Origin: SB25 sp050180705
Lineage (GTDB): Bacteria; Bacteroidota; Bacteroidia; Bacteroidales; Tenuifilaceae
Direction of reading: 5' to 3'
NCBI GenBank assembly: GCA_050180705.1
Contig: JBFXDX010000013.1
Coordinates: forward strand, 81,562-145,561
DNA: 64,000 nt
Part shown: positions 36,141 through 45,667 of the stretch, piece by piece
How positions within the stretch are numbered: the stretch's first letter is position 1
How the letters are laid out: every line of letters starts with the position of its first letter
Made by a program: the position numbers and the translations under genes
The notes under the pieces: generated by a model
The model's database searches: none
What the model saw: the letters and a program-made list of their open reading frames with translations, nothing else
What the model was told of the DNA's origin: nothing

Positions 36141-37058
36141 TCCTTTGCTGTCTAGCATTTTTGAGCACATTTCTTTTCCGTAAGCAATAAGTTCTTCCGC
36201 TTTGTAGAACTCAAAAACTGTTGATGCATCCTTCGATATAGGTATTAAAACATCGGGCGGTGTTATTTCTGTTGCGTAGTCTGTTAGTCTCGATTGCATT
36301 AGCATTACCGATCGCATTAGCAAATCGAAATAGCCAATTTTTAGGGAGTTTGCTTGCTTGCTTTTTTTTGATTCAGATTTACTGCTCAGTCCAAATAGTT
36401 CATCCCATTTCTGCATAAGAGTTGCAACGCTCTCATTATGATTTTCCTTCGATTTAACCTTTTTAGGTAGATTCGGCTTTTCGTAGGGTATGAGCGCATT
36501 TAAGTCGACAGCAATAAGTAAATCCGAGGAATTTCTTTTTATGTGATTTAAGGGAAGTGGATTTAGCACACCTCCATCGACCAATAGTTCATCATTATAG
36601 CTAACGGGTGTAAAAACGCTGGGAATTGAAATCGATGAACGAATGGCTGTTTGTAAACTACCTGTTTCGAAGATGTGCTCTTTGTTGTTAATTATATCAA
36701 CAGCAACCGCAACGTAAGGAATTGGAAGATTTTCAATCTCAATATCTGGTATGAGATTGAGATTTCGCATTTTGTCGAAAACCTTTTCCCCTTTAACGAA
36801 TCCTTTTGTCGTTAGCGTGAAATCTATCAACGAAATAACATCTTTCTTATTTAGGGTAACAGCCCAATTTTTGAACTCAGCTATTTTCCCTGTAGCGAAT
36901 AAGCCGCCAACTAGCGCACCCATGGAGGAACCTGCAACCGAAGTTATAGTATAACCTCGGCTTTGCAATTCCTCAATAACTCCTATATGGGCAAGTCCGC
37001 GAGCACCTCCGCCAGAGAGAACTAATGCTACGTTTTTGGATTTATTGGACGATTCCAT
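36135..37058 (-). CDS. Patatin-like phospholipase
   Basis: A 307-residue patatin-family Ser-Asp hydrolase. The oxyanion-hole GGGARGLAHIGV is near the N-terminus, the nucleophile elbow is GSSMGALVGG (Ser ~43), and the catalytic Asp is in VDGGVLNPLP. Typical substrates are phospholipids or acyl esters. There is no signal peptide, so it is likely cytoplasmic. Convergent, 6-bp overlap with rlmB. No partner genes suggest a specialised (for example anti-phage) role. Confidence 0.87.
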   Translation of the reverse strand: MESSNKSKNVALVLSGGGARGLAHIGVIEELQSRGYTITSVAGSSMGALVGGLFATGKIAEFKNWAVTLNKKDVISLIDFTLTTKGFVKGEKVFDKMRNLNLIPDIEIENLPIPYVAVAVDIINNKEHIFETGSLQTAIRSSISIPSVFTPVSYNDELLVDGGVLNPLPLNHIKRNSSDLLIAVDLNALIPYEKPNLPKKVKSKENHNESVATLMQKWDELFGLSSKSESKKSKQANSLKIGYFDLLMRSVMLMQSRLTDYATEITPPDVLIPISKDASTVFEFYKAEELIAYGKEMCSKMLDSKGL

Positions 37059-37127
37059 TGATAATTCAAATAGATAATCTTATTGATTATTCCTCGACAA
37101 TGATTTTTCGAGTTTGTTTTACTACTA

Positions 37128-37601
37128 CTAATAGTTAACTCGACTGTCCTTGTTATCCCATTCTCTGAAAGGTATCACCCCTTTTTCGGGACTTACCTGA
37201 ATAAATGGGATTCTACGATGGTCGAAGCTGAGGTTTACCTCATCGTAAATAAAACTATCGTCGAAGCCGTGGTACGATGCCATATGCCGATTTGCCGAAT
37301 AGAAAACTTTGTCGACTCTTGCCCAGTAAATAGCTCCAAAGCACATTGGGCATGGCTCGCAAGATGTATATAGAACACAGCCATCTAATTGAAAACTATT
37401 TAGGTTTTTGCAGGCATCTCGAATTGCCATAACCTCTGCATGAGCAGTAGGATCGTTGGTTGATGTAACGTGATTGTTTCCCCGTCCCACAATTTTTCCA
37501 TCTTTAACTACGATTGCGCCAAAAGGGCCTCCCTCGCTTGCCAATACACCTTTAATCGCTAGGCTAATGGCTTCATCCATAAAAACTTCGTTGTTGTCCA
37601 T
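37128..37601 (-). CDS. guaD: Guanine deaminase-like nucleoside deaminase
   Basis: A 157-residue zinc cytidine-deaminase-fold enzyme. Catalytic HAE (NDPTAHAEVMAI) and zinc CEPCPMC; the motif AIYWARVDKVFYS and the tail with GFDDSFIYDE match GuaD of Bacillus closely. It hydrolyses guanine to xanthine in purine salvage. The TadA branch is less likely, since its tail differs. It has its own -7 promoter box at 37660-37667. Confidence 0.85.
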   Translation of the reverse strand: MDNNEVFMDEAISLAIKGVLASEGGPFGAIVVKDGKIVGRGNNHVTSTNDPTAHAEVMAIRDACKNLNSFQLDGCVLYTSCEPCPMCFGAIYWARVDKVFYSANRHMASYHGFDDSFIYDEVNLSFDHRRIPFIQVSPEKGVIPFREWDNKDSRVNY

Positions 37602-37659
37602 AATGATTATTTCAATTCTCCTAATTTAATAAGAAACGGCTAAAGTTAACTCACATAGA

Positions 37660-37667
37660 CAAAAATA
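37660..37667 (-). promoter_or_regulatory. -7 box (TATTTTTG) for guaD
   Basis: A minus-strand TAnnTTTG match 59 bp before the ATG, implying a leader of about 50 nt. No clear -33 element. Confidence 0.4.
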
Positions 37668-37743
37668 CATTGCCATTGCGAATATCGAAAACTTGAGGCG
37701 AAACTTAGAAAGAATGCAATGATTATTTCTTGCGAGTAAAAAA

Positions 37744-37769
37744 AAATTCCAGTGTTAACACTGGAATTT
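37744..37769. terminator. Perfect 26-bp palindromic terminator
   Basis: The half-site AAATTCCAGTGTT is exactly mirrored, with A/T tracts at both sides. It terminates the MscS-family gene on the minus strand. Confidence 0.75.
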
Positions 37770-37793
37770 ATCATTTCATTTATCAATGTCTAT

Positions 37794-39083
37794 TTAGTTC
37801 CCTTTTACAATGGACTTAATGTCATCGCTAGTCATTCGTTGAAAAACTTTTAGTTCGAACATAGGAATTACAGCCATAAAGTGTTCCAGCATATTCGATT
37901 GAATTTTTTCGTAGAAAGCCCAACGCTTTTCGTTTACAAAAAAGTAAATTTCAAGAGGAATTCCGTATTCTATGGGCTGTTTTATTCTTATTATCATATC
38001 GAGCGATGGATTAACCTCTGGTTGCGATAACAGATAGTTCTCAATATATTCGCGGAATAAGGTTAAATTGGTTGGCATACCTCCGTTAAGAAGTGCAGCA
38101 TCGGTTTTGTAATCGGAATTTTTTTCAAGGTAAGCCTTCACCTTCTCGTCAATGAATGGAAAATCTTTCATTTTTTGAAGCAGTTCGGGAGTACAGAATT
38201 TAACGGTTTTATAATCGATAAATAAGGACTTCACGATTCTTCGACCGCCCGATTCCTTCATCCCTCTCCAGTTTTTATAACTCTCGTTTACCAATGCAAA
38301 AGGAGGAACTGTTGTTATTGTGTTATCGAAATTTTGAACCTTAACGGTTGTTAGGTTTATGTCAGTTACAGTTCCATCTAAATTACGCGATGGCATTTCA
38401 ATCCAATCCCCAATTTTAAGCATATCGTTTGCCGATAGTTGAATAGATGCAACCAGACCAGTAATTGAATCCTTGAAAACTAACATTAGAATTGCGGTAG
38501 ATGCGCCTAAACCCACAAGAATTGAACTTGGATTCTTGTGTATAATTATACCAATAACTACAACGCCAGCAAAGAAATAGATGATGATTTTTACAACCTG
38601 TAAGTAGCCCTTGATTGGTCGACTTTTGGCAAAAGGTAATTCTTGGTATATCTCGTTAACTGTATCAAGAAATGCATTTACAACTAAAAGCGATACAAAA
38701 ACCATATACACTTTAGTTAATGCTTGCAGGAATACGGTTACTTTAGGTGAGTAGTCGTAAAGTGCAACTCCAATTGTAAGGTAAATCACAATGGCTGGCG
38801 CAAAGTGTGCTAAACGATGAAAGAATTTTTTTTGAACTAATATATCGTCCCACTCAGTTTTAGTGCGCTTTGCAACTCTCGACATTGAAGTTAGAAAAAC
38901 ACGTTTGGCAATCCAATCGGCAATAAATGCGAGAATGATTATAACGCCAATCGAAATGGCAACTTTAAAAAATTGAGCAAATGTTTCGTTCACACCTCTA
39001 CTCAAAAGCCACGATTCAAGGTTTTCGAGTACCTTGTATTTTTCAGCAATTTGCTCCTGTATTTGTTCTACGGGTAGTTGCAT
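37794..39083 (-). CDS. MscS-family mechanosensitive ion channel
   Basis: A 429-residue channel of the YbdG/YnaI-like branch. Membrane helices lie at ~25-50, 80-105, 125-150 and 170-200 (IISIGVIIILAFIADWIA, YLQVVKIIIYFFAGVVVIGII). The pore helix contains GLGASTAILMLVFKD, and the beta domain begins IKIGDWIEMP-like (MLKIGDWIEMPSRNLDGTV). It opens under membrane tension during hypo-osmotic shock. A minus-strand TAAATTTG box lies 29 bp upstream. Confidence 0.9.
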   Translation of the reverse strand: MQLPVEQIQEQIAEKYKVLENLESWLLSRGVNETFAQFFKVAISIGVIIILAFIADWIAKRVFLTSMSRVAKRTKTEWDDILVQKKFFHRLAHFAPAIVIYLTIGVALYDYSPKVTVFLQALTKVYMVFVSLLVVNAFLDTVNEIYQELPFAKSRPIKGYLQVVKIIIYFFAGVVVIGIIIHKNPSSILVGLGASTAILMLVFKDSITGLVASIQLSANDMLKIGDWIEMPSRNLDGTVTDINLTTVKVQNFDNTITTVPPFALVNESYKNWRGMKESGGRRIVKSLFIDYKTVKFCTPELLQKMKDFPFIDEKVKAYLEKNSDYKTDAALLNGGMPTNLTLFREYIENYLLSQPEVNPSLDMIIRIKQPIEYGIPLEIYFFVNEKRWAFYEKIQSNMLEHFMAVIPMFELKVFQRMTSDDIKSIVKGN

Positions 39084-39111
39084 GATGGATATATTTAAGA
39101 TTTATTATCTA

Positions 39112-39119
39112 CAAATTTA
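39112..39119 (-). promoter_or_regulatory. -7 box (TAAATTTG) for the MscS-family gene
   Basis: A minus-strand TAnnTTTG match, about 22 nt leader to the ATG at 39083. No -33 TTTG seen. Confidence 0.4.
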
Positions 39120-39129
39120 ATAAGACTAC

Positions 39130-39498
39130 TTAAAATGGAAGATCATTGTCGGGATTAAAATCGTTTGTTGGTGGCATTGGGTAGTCATCGGAGAATGGTG
39201 GAAGGTCTGGAACTCCATTGTTATTATTCATTCGTTCTACACGCCATGCTCTGATGTCGGTATACCATCTTCCGTTAAATTCGCGCGATTCAATATTGAT
39301 TGATACCTTAACTGATTCTCCAATTGAAACAGCATCGAGTTCTTTTACTTTATCGCCCCATGCCGATATGCAAACCTTTTTGGGATACTGTTCCTGTGTT
39401 TCAAAGATAAATTCTTGCTTTACCCATGCACCGTTTTTGCCTTGTCCAGTCTGTTGTCCCAGTTTCGATACTAATTTGCCTGATATTTCTAAACTCAT
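39130..39498 (-). CDS. DUF3127 OB-fold protein
   Basis: A 122-residue protein of the DUF3127 family, common in Bacteroidota. The order LEISGKLVSKLGQQTGQGK, WVKQEFIFET, VCISAWGDK, VKVSINIESREF and WYTDIRAWRVER is an OB-like beta barrel, plausibly nucleic-acid binding. The acidic tail (DDYPMPPTNDFNPDNDLPF) resembles the protein-docking tail of single-stranded DNA-binding proteins, which may suggest a role at replication or repair sites (inference). Confidence 0.75.
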   Translation of the reverse strand: MSLEISGKLVSKLGQQTGQGKNGAWVKQEFIFETQEQYPKKVCISAWGDKVKELDAVSIGESVKVSINIESREFNGRWYTDIRAWRVERMNNNNGVPDLPPFSDDYPMPPTNDFNPDNDLPF

Positions 39499-39524
39499 TT
39501 TGATTGTTTTTTATTATGAAAAAA

Positions 39525-39550
39525 CAGCCGGATGCAATCACACCCGGCTG
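39525..39550 (-). terminator. Terminator after the FKBP gene
   Basis: A CAGCCGG/CCGGCTG stem with a ~12-nt loop, between the FKBP stop codon and the DUF3127 start, followed on the minus strand by a T-rich stretch. Confidence 0.7.
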
Positions 39551-39572
39551 GTAAGCTGCGAGTTAAAATGTT

Positions 39573-40289
39573 TTATTTCTTTTTAGCGGTTTCTTTAACA
39601 ATTTCAAGAAGCTCTACTTCGAAAATTAGTGCTTGATTTGGACCAATAGGTCCACCAGGACGAACGTGTGTGCCATAGGCTAAATCAGCAGGAATGTAGA
39701 ACATATATTTTCCACCAACTTTCATTTTTTGTACGCCAATTGTCCATCCTTTAATAACTTGGTTTAATTTGAATTGAGCAGGTTCTCCTCTGTCGTATGA
39801 TGAATCGAACTTGGTTCCGTCAATAAGTGTTCCAGTGTAGTGTACTTTAACAACATCCTCAGCGGTTGGTTGAGCACCTGTGCCTTCTGTGATAACTTTA
39901 TACTGTATGCCGGTTGAATCAACAATAACACCTTCTTTAGTTTTGTTTTCTTCTAAGAATTTGTTGCTTTCTTCAAGATTTTTAGCAGCAGTTTTTTCTT
40001 CTTTCTTCTGCATGTATTCTTGAATGAACTTTATTGCATCCTCGTTTGACATTTTAATGTTGGAAGAGTCGTTTTTGTATACATCCTGAATGGCGCGAGC
40101 TAATGCTTTGAAGTTTACATCTTCAAATTTGTTGCTTTTTAAACTATTGCCAATGTTAATACCTAGTGCGTAACTGAGACTATCAGATTCACCCTTTAGG
40201 ACTACTTTCCCAACGCTTTGGTTCGATTTCTGGCACGATGCCAAAAAAGCCACTAATGTAATGGCTACAAGTACACTCGAAAATTTCAT
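39573..40289 (-). CDS. FKBP-type peptidyl-prolyl isomerase lipoprotein
   Basis: A 238-residue envelope folding factor. Lipoprotein signal (LVAFLASC), an N-terminal FKBP_N dimerisation helix bundle at ~35-110, and an FKBP_C catalytic domain at ~140-232 with VKVHYTGTLIDGTKFDSS, QVIKGWTIGVQKM and YIPADLAYG. Isomerises Xaa-Pro bonds in secreted proteins; likely FkpA/Mip class. The start at 40289 (MKFSSVLV) is preferred over 40301, four residues upstream, since it gives a standard signal peptide. Confidence 0.9.
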   Translation of the reverse strand: MKFSSVLVAITLVAFLASCQKSNQSVGKVVLKGESDSLSYALGINIGNSLKSNKFEDVNFKALARAIQDVYKNDSSNIKMSNEDAIKFIQEYMQKKEEKTAAKNLEESNKFLEENKTKEGVIVDSTGIQYKVITEGTGAQPTAEDVVKVHYTGTLIDGTKFDSSYDRGEPAQFKLNQVIKGWTIGVQKMKVGGKYMFYIPADLAYGTHVRPGGPIGPNQALIFEVELLEIVKETAKKK

Positions 40290-40486
40290 AGTTATTTGCA
40301 TTAAGTTGATTGTCTATTTCAATAATTATCCTGCGAAGATACTTAATTGAATTGATTAACAAATTTTGTGTGAGATATTTTTTTGTCAGCTAGGTTAAAG
40401 GATGTTAAGGTTTGTGTGGAAGTTTTGCGATAAAACTGAGTTCTTGGTGTGTTGGTTTTGTCTGTAATTAATGGTCAACGATCAAC

Positions 40487-40494
40487 TATCTTTG
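40487..40494 (+). promoter_or_regulatory. -7 box (TATCTTTG) for tex
   Basis: An exact TAnnTTTG match 47 bp before the tex ATG at 40541. The nearest upstream TTTTG is 26 bp away, slightly too far for a standard -33 element. Confidence 0.5.
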
Positions 40495-40540
40495 CCATCC
40501 CATTTTATTTTTGTTTTTTTGTGTAATAATATGTTGTACT

Positions 40541-42685
40541 ATGGATTTTGTTAATACTGCAAAGCACGTCGATTTGATCTCGAAGGAGTTAAACTTGGCT
40601 TCGCGTCAAATCTCGAATACTATAAAATTGATTGGCGAGGGAGCCTCAATTCCATTCATTAGTCGATACCGTAAGGAGATGACTGGCAATTTGGATGAAG
40701 TTCAGGTTACATCTATTCGAGATTTATCGGCTAAGTATGTTGAGATTGATAAGCGTAAGGAAACTATAATTACCACCATTGAGGAGCAGGGGAAACTTAC
40801 CGATGAATTAAAGTCGCGAATTATTAATTGCTATGACTCTGTTGTGCTGGAGGATATTTACCTTCCCTATAAACCCAAGCGAAGAACAAAGGCAACAATT
40901 GCGAAGGAAAAAGGCTTAGAGCCTCTTGCTCTGTTAATAATGAAGCAGTTTGAACGCAATATTTTTGCTAAGGCAGAGAACTTTATAAATGATCAAGTGG
41001 CCGATGCTGATGAGGCATTGCAAGGTGCTCGCGATATTGTGGCCGAATGGATTAGTGAGGATGAGAAGGCCCGAAATATTGCCCGTAGACACTTTAAACG
41101 TAGTGCTATCATTAAATCGAAGGTAGTAAAAGGTAAAGAAACCGATGGTGTTAAGTACTCCGATTACTTTAGTTTCGAGGAGGAGGTTCGTAAGTGTGCA
41201 TCGCATCGCTTTTTGGCCATGCGCCGTGGGCAGGAGGAAGGTTTTCTTCGTGTTTCAATTGTACCTGCTGTAGAACCCGTAATCGAAGAATTTGATAGAA
41301 ATTATGTAAAACTCAGTGGCGATAATGCAGCGCAGATGCAGTTAGCCATTGCCGATTCCTATAAAAGATTGATAGAGCCTTCGATTGAGAACGAGTTTAC
41401 TGGAGAATTAAAGGGAAAGGCCGACGAAGAAGCTATTAGAGTTTTTGCCGAGAATCTTCGTCAACTTTTGCTCTCGGCACCACTTGGGCAGAAAAGCGTT
41501 CTGGCTCTCGATCCTGGTTATAGAACAGGATGTAAGGTGGTTTGTCTCGATCCGCAAGGTAATCTACTACACAATGAAACTATCTATCCACATCCACCGC
41601 AGAATGAGCATGGAAAGGCGATGTCTAAAATTTCAAACTTGGTCGATACATTTAAGATTGATGCAATTGCTATTGGAAATGGAACGGCAAGTCGTGAAAC
41701 TGAGTCGTTTATTAAGCATATTCGTTTTAACCGCGATATTAAGGTGTTTGTTGTGAGTGAGGATGGCGCATCGGTTTACTCTGCGTCCACAGTTGCTCGC
41801 GAGGAATTCCCCGAGTATGATGTTACTGTACGTGGTGCAGTTTCCATTGGACGAAGATTGATGGATCCTTTGGCCGAGTTGGTTAAGATTGATCCCAAAT
41901 CGATTGGAGTGGGGCAGTATCAGCATGATGTTGACCAAGCAAAGCTAAAGAATGGTTTGGATTTGGTGGTAGAGAGTGCCGTTAACCACGTTGGCGTTAG
42001 CCTAAATACTGCCAGTAAGCATTTGTTAACCTATGTTTCTGGTTTAGGTCCACAGTTGGCAAAGAATATTGTGGATTACCGCAAGCAGAATGGTCCATTT
42101 GCTAGTCGAAATGAACTTAAAAAAGTTGCTCGGTTGGGCGATAAGGCTTTTGAACAGTGCGCGGGTTTTCTACGCATTACCGATGCTAAGAATCCGCTCG
42201 ATAATAGTGCTGTTCACCCTGAGAGTTACCATATTGTGGAGCAAATTGCCAAGGAATTGGGTTGCAAGGTTTCCGATTTGATGGGTGACGAGCAGCTGCG
42301 CTCAAAAATTAAACTAGAGAAATATGTGACCGATAAGATTGGACTGCCAACCCTAAACGATATTATGCAGGAGTTGGCCAAACCTGGTCGCGATCCACGT
42401 AGGGCAATTAAGGTGTTTGAGTTTGCCGAGGGAATCTATAAAATTGACGATTTGGTTCCTGGAATGGTTCTGCCCGGAATTGTAACCAACATTACCAACT
42501 TTGGCGTTTTTGTCGATGTTGGTGTAAAACAGGATGGGCTAGTGCATATATCGCAGCTGGCAAACCGTTTTGTTTCCGACCCTCTAGAAGTTGTAAAACT
42601 TCATCAGCACGTTAAGGTAAAGGTGCTTGAGGTTGATATTCCCCGTAAAAGGATTCAACTAACCTTGAAGGATGTGGAGCAGTAA
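40541..42685 (+). CDS. tex: Tex-family RNA-binding transcription accessory protein
   Basis: A 714-residue protein of the Tex family. Helical N-terminus (LISKELNLASRQISNTIKL), YqgF/RNase H-like domain at ~320-450 (VLALDPGYRTGCKVV), helix-hairpin-helix repeats (YVSGLGPQLAKNIVDYRKQ), and a C-terminal S1 domain (GIVTNITNFGVFVDVGVKQ, GLVHISQL). It binds RNA/DNA and influences transcription and elongation. The start at 40541 is used rather than 40511 because the first ten residues of the longer frame are hydrophobic and not family-like. Confidence 0.93.
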   Translation: MDFVNTAKHVDLISKELNLASRQISNTIKLIGEGASIPFISRYRKEMTGNLDEVQVTSIRDLSAKYVEIDKRKETIITTIEEQGKLTDELKSRIINCYDSVVLEDIYLPYKPKRRTKATIAKEKGLEPLALLIMKQFERNIFAKAENFINDQVADADEALQGARDIVAEWISEDEKARNIARRHFKRSAIIKSKVVKGKETDGVKYSDYFSFEEEVRKCASHRFLAMRRGQEEGFLRVSIVPAVEPVIEEFDRNYVKLSGDNAAQMQLAIADSYKRLIEPSIENEFTGELKGKADEEAIRVFAENLRQLLLSAPLGQKSVLALDPGYRTGCKVVCLDPQGNLLHNETIYPHPPQNEHGKAMSKISNLVDTFKIDAIAIGNGTASRETESFIKHIRFNRDIKVFVVSEDGASVYSASTVAREEFPEYDVTVRGAVSIGRRLMDPLAELVKIDPKSIGVGQYQHDVDQAKLKNGLDLVVESAVNHVGVSLNTASKHLLTYVSGLGPQLAKNIVDYRKQNGPFASRNELKKVARLGDKAFEQCAGFLRITDAKNPLDNSAVHPESYHIVEQIAKELGCKVSDLMGDEQLRSKIKLEKYVTDKIGLPTLNDIMQELAKPGRDPRRAIKVFEFAEGIYKIDDLVPGMVLPGIVTNITNFGVFVDVGVKQDGLVHISQLANRFVSDPLEVVKLHQHVKVKVLEVDIPRKRIQLTLKDVEQ

Positions 42686-42701
42686 TCATACATGACAAAA
42701 T

Positions 42702-43415
42702 GTGATAATATCTCATCAACATAAATTTATTTTTATTAAGCCAACCAAGGTTGCTGGAACAAGTATTGAGGTTGCGTTGGCAAAGCACTGTGTCGAAGGG
42801 GATATTGTGACATCAATTTCTAAGTACTCCGATGCGTTTGATGATGATCGCTATACTCATCAATCGCAAAACGAGGAAGATTTTTACAATCACATAACTC
42901 CTGATGAGGTAAAGTGTATGGTTGATACCGATGTGTGGAATTCGTACTTTAAATTTACGGTTGTTCGTAATCCTTGGGATCAGGTTGTTTCGAGGTTTTG
43001 CTGGGAGAAATCCTTTATTGTATTCAAGATTAAACGAAATATAAGTAAGATTAAAGAGAACCCTTTTAAATTAGAACTCTACAGCCGATTAACCATTCGA
43101 TTATTGGAATTAGTAAGGTTGAGAAGTTTTAGTAACTTCCTTAAAAATTTTAATAAAGAATGGACTAATACTCGATTTTACTTTGATATTAATGGAAATG
43201 CCATCTGTGATTACTATATCAGGTACGAGAATCTTCAGTCCGACTTTGATAGTGTTTGTAGTCGACTGAAAATTAATTCCGAGAGGCTTCTTCGGTTAAA
43301 GAGCAAAACTCGAAACCACACGTTGCACTATTCGTCTTACTATAACGATAGGGATAGGGCACTTGTTGCCGATCTGTTTAAAAAGGAGATAGAGTACTTT
43401 GGGTACGAGTTTTAG
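42702..43415 (+). CDS. Sulfotransferase-family protein
   Basis: A 237-residue PAPS-dependent sulfotransferase of the carbohydrate type (Sulfotransfer_2). The 5'-phosphosulfate loop is FIKPTKVAGTSIE, and the 3'-phosphate site is VVRNPWDQVVSRF. It begins with GTG, 17 bp after tex. The acceptor is unknown; sulfated surface glycans or lipids are plausible. No PAPS-synthesis genes are in the window. Confidence 0.8.
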   Translation: MIISHQHKFIFIKPTKVAGTSIEVALAKHCVEGDIVTSISKYSDAFDDDRYTHQSQNEEDFYNHITPDEVKCMVDTDVWNSYFKFTVVRNPWDQVVSRFCWEKSFIVFKIKRNISKIKENPFKLELYSRLTIRLLELVRLRSFSNFLKNFNKEWTNTRFYFDINGNAICDYYIRYENLQSDFDSVCSRLKINSERLLRLKSKTRNHTLHYSSYYNDRDRALVADLFKKEIEYFGYEF

Positions 43416-43422
43416 ATTAGGC

Positions 43423-45537
43423 TTATTTGTTTATTCCAACCGTTTTGAGCATGTATGCATAGGTGAATGCTAGGTCTTTTATGTACTTAAATCGCCCCGA
43501 AGCACCTTCATGCCCAGAGTCCATATCAACTTTTAATAGTAGCAAGTTATTATCGGTTTTGGTTGCGCGAAGCTTTGCAACCCATTTGGCGGGTTCGAAA
43601 TATTGTACCTGTGAGTCGTGATAGCCAGCCGATATCAGCATGCTAGGGTAGTTCTGGGCTTTAACCTGATCGTAAGGAGAATAGGATTTTATGTAGTTGT
43701 AGTAGGTTGAATCGTTCGGATTTCCCCATTCATCATACTCTCCGGTGGTTAATGGTAAACTAGAGTCGAGCATGCTTGTAACAACATCCACAAACGGTAC
43801 TTCGGCAACAATTCCTTTGTATAAATCGGGTCGTGTGTTGGCAATAACTCCCATAAGTAATCCTCCCGCGCTAGCACCTTGTGCAATAATTTTGTTGGAC
43901 GAAGTGTATTTCTGATCGATAAGGTACTTGGTACAACTTATAAAATCGGAAAAAGTGTTCTTTTTGTTGAGCATTTTTCCACTTTCGTACCAGCCGCGTC
44001 CCATTTCTTCGCCACCTCTAACATGGGCAATTGCATACACAAATCCTCTGTCGAGTAAGCTGAGCAAATTAGGATCGAATGTTGGATTTTCGGAGTAGCC
44101 GTATGCGCCATATGCGTAAATCAGTAACGGATTTTTGCCATTTAGCTTGATCCCTTTTTTGTGAACAATTGATATTGGAATCTTAACACTGTCGTTGGCT
44201 GTGGCCCATAGCCGTTTGGTTTCATAGTTGGCCGGATCGTAGCCTCCAAGTACTTCGTTCTGCTTAAGCAATGTCCTTTCGTGCGTTTGCATGTTGTACT
44301 GGTAGGTAGAGCTCGGTGTAGTTAGCGATGTGTATGAGTAGATAAATAAGGGGGTGTCAAATTCTGGATTTCCTGCGGGAAGAGCAGTGTAAACCTCTTC
44401 TCCAAAATCAATGTAATGTTCGCTTTTGTCCGATAGGTTTAGCACTTTAACTTGTATAAGGGCATCCTTCCGTTCGGTTACCACTAAGAAGTTTTTGAAT
44501 ATGTCGACATCCATAATCAGGACATTATTCCGATGTGGAATGAGTTCCTTCCAGTTTTCGATGGATGGTTTAGAAACCGGAGCTTCCATCACCCGAAAGT
44601 TGGTGGCATTCCAGTTTGTTTTAATGTAGAAGAAATCGCCCAAATGATCGACGCTGTATTCTAGCCCTTTTTGTCGGGGCTGAACTACCTTGAATTTACC
44701 GAGCGGGGTGTTTGCATCTAGGAACCAGTATTCCGAGGATGTGCTGCTCGATGTCATTATCATGATTAATTCGCGCGATTTTGAGGTGTATACATGCGCA
44801 TCGAAGGAGTCGTCGATTTCGTGATAAATTAATGCATCGTTACATGCCGTGGGCGAGTTTAGGGTGTGCCTAAAAATCTTATAGGGACGTAATGACTTAT
44901 CCTTTTGCGAGTAGAATATGGTTTTGTTGTCGTTAGCCCAAGCTATGGTTCCGGTTGTATTATCTACTTTTGTGTTGATTAGTTTTCCCGATTGTAAGTC
45001 CTTGAAATGGATGGTGAACTTTCTACGACCAATGGTATCGACACCGTACGCGACAATTTGGTTGTTGGGCGATATGTCTAAGCTGGCCACCTGGCAAAAA
45101 CGATGACCCGCTGCAACTTCGTTTTCGTCGAGGATTATTTCTTCGGGCGAATCCATGGTGCCCTTTTTGCGGCAGTTGATGGGGTATTCCTTCCCTTCTT
45201 CGTATCTAATGTAGTAGTAATAACCGTTCAGGAAAACAGGAACCGTGACATCTTCGTCCTTCTGGCGAGCCCTCATTTCGTTGTATAGCTCTTCCTGAAG
45301 CGGAATTGTGGGCTCCATCATAGCCTCGGTGTAGGCATTCTCGGCAATCAAATAGTCTAAAACTTTTTGCGAATCGCGCATTTGTAGCCAGTAGTAAGGA
45401 TCAACCCGGGTATCTCCAAGCATTACCATTTTATGTGGATACTGATCTGCAATTGGCGGTTTGGGTATGAAATTGCAGGCGGTGAAATAACTAATAAATA
45501 TAACTGCAACGAGAAACCCTGTAAGGCTTTTATTCAT
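43423..45537 (-). CDS. Prolyl oligopeptidase-family peptidase (S9A, oligopeptidase B-like) lipoprotein
   Basis: A 704-residue serine peptidase: lipoprotein signal (FISYFTAC), a beta-propeller to ~400, then an alpha/beta hydrolase. The triad is the Ser in QGASAGGLLMG (~556), an Asp near HDSQVQYFEP (~640) and the His in DSGHEGASGRF (~677). The N-terminal region (VMLGDTRVDPYYWL) is characteristic of PtrB. It cleaves short peptides after basic or prolyl residues, probably in the periplasm. It has the best promoter in the window (45572-45603) and is convergent with the sulfotransferase gene, 7 bp apart. Confidence 0.9.
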   Translation of the reverse strand: MNKSLTGFLVAVIFISYFTACNFIPKPPIADQYPHKMVMLGDTRVDPYYWLQMRDSQKVLDYLIAENAYTEAMMEPTIPLQEELYNEMRARQKDEDVTVPVFLNGYYYYIRYEEGKEYPINCRKKGTMDSPEEIILDENEVAAGHRFCQVASLDISPNNQIVAYGVDTIGRRKFTIHFKDLQSGKLINTKVDNTTGTIAWANDNKTIFYSQKDKSLRPYKIFRHTLNSPTACNDALIYHEIDDSFDAHVYTSKSRELIMIMTSSSTSSEYWFLDANTPLGKFKVVQPRQKGLEYSVDHLGDFFYIKTNWNATNFRVMEAPVSKPSIENWKELIPHRNNVLIMDVDIFKNFLVVTERKDALIQVKVLNLSDKSEHYIDFGEEVYTALPAGNPEFDTPLFIYSYTSLTTPSSTYQYNMQTHERTLLKQNEVLGGYDPANYETKRLWATANDSVKIPISIVHKKGIKLNGKNPLLIYAYGAYGYSENPTFDPNLLSLLDRGFVYAIAHVRGGEEMGRGWYESGKMLNKKNTFSDFISCTKYLIDQKYTSSNKIIAQGASAGGLLMGVIANTRPDLYKGIVAEVPFVDVVTSMLDSSLPLTTGEYDEWGNPNDSTYYNYIKSYSPYDQVKAQNYPSMLISAGYHDSQVQYFEPAKWVAKLRATKTDNNLLLLKVDMDSGHEGASGRFKYIKDLAFTYAYMLKTVGINK

Positions 45538-45571
45538 AATATTTGCGCTGTTTCGATTAACAAAATTATAT

Positions 45572-45603
45572 CAAAATTATGTTTTATGAACGATATTCAC
45601 AAA
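45572..45603 (-). promoter_or_regulatory. Complete Bacteroidota promoter for the S9 peptidase gene
   Basis: On the minus strand, a -33 TTTG (45600-45603), a 20-nt spacer and -7 TAATTTTG (45572-45579) match the Bacteroidota consensus. Transcription would start near 45565, giving a ~28-nt leader. A second TAATTTTG at 45561-45568 is present but lacks spacing. Confidence 0.6.
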
Positions 45604-45667
45604 ATTGTTATCGGTAAAGCTTAAATAAAACCTTTACAATGATATTCTTAATGAGCTGACGGATGAA

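Noticed and set aside
36135..37058. Patatin as effector of an anti-phage (CBASS-like) system
   Set aside because: No cyclase, sensor or other defence gene is adjacent; the neighbours are housekeeping genes.
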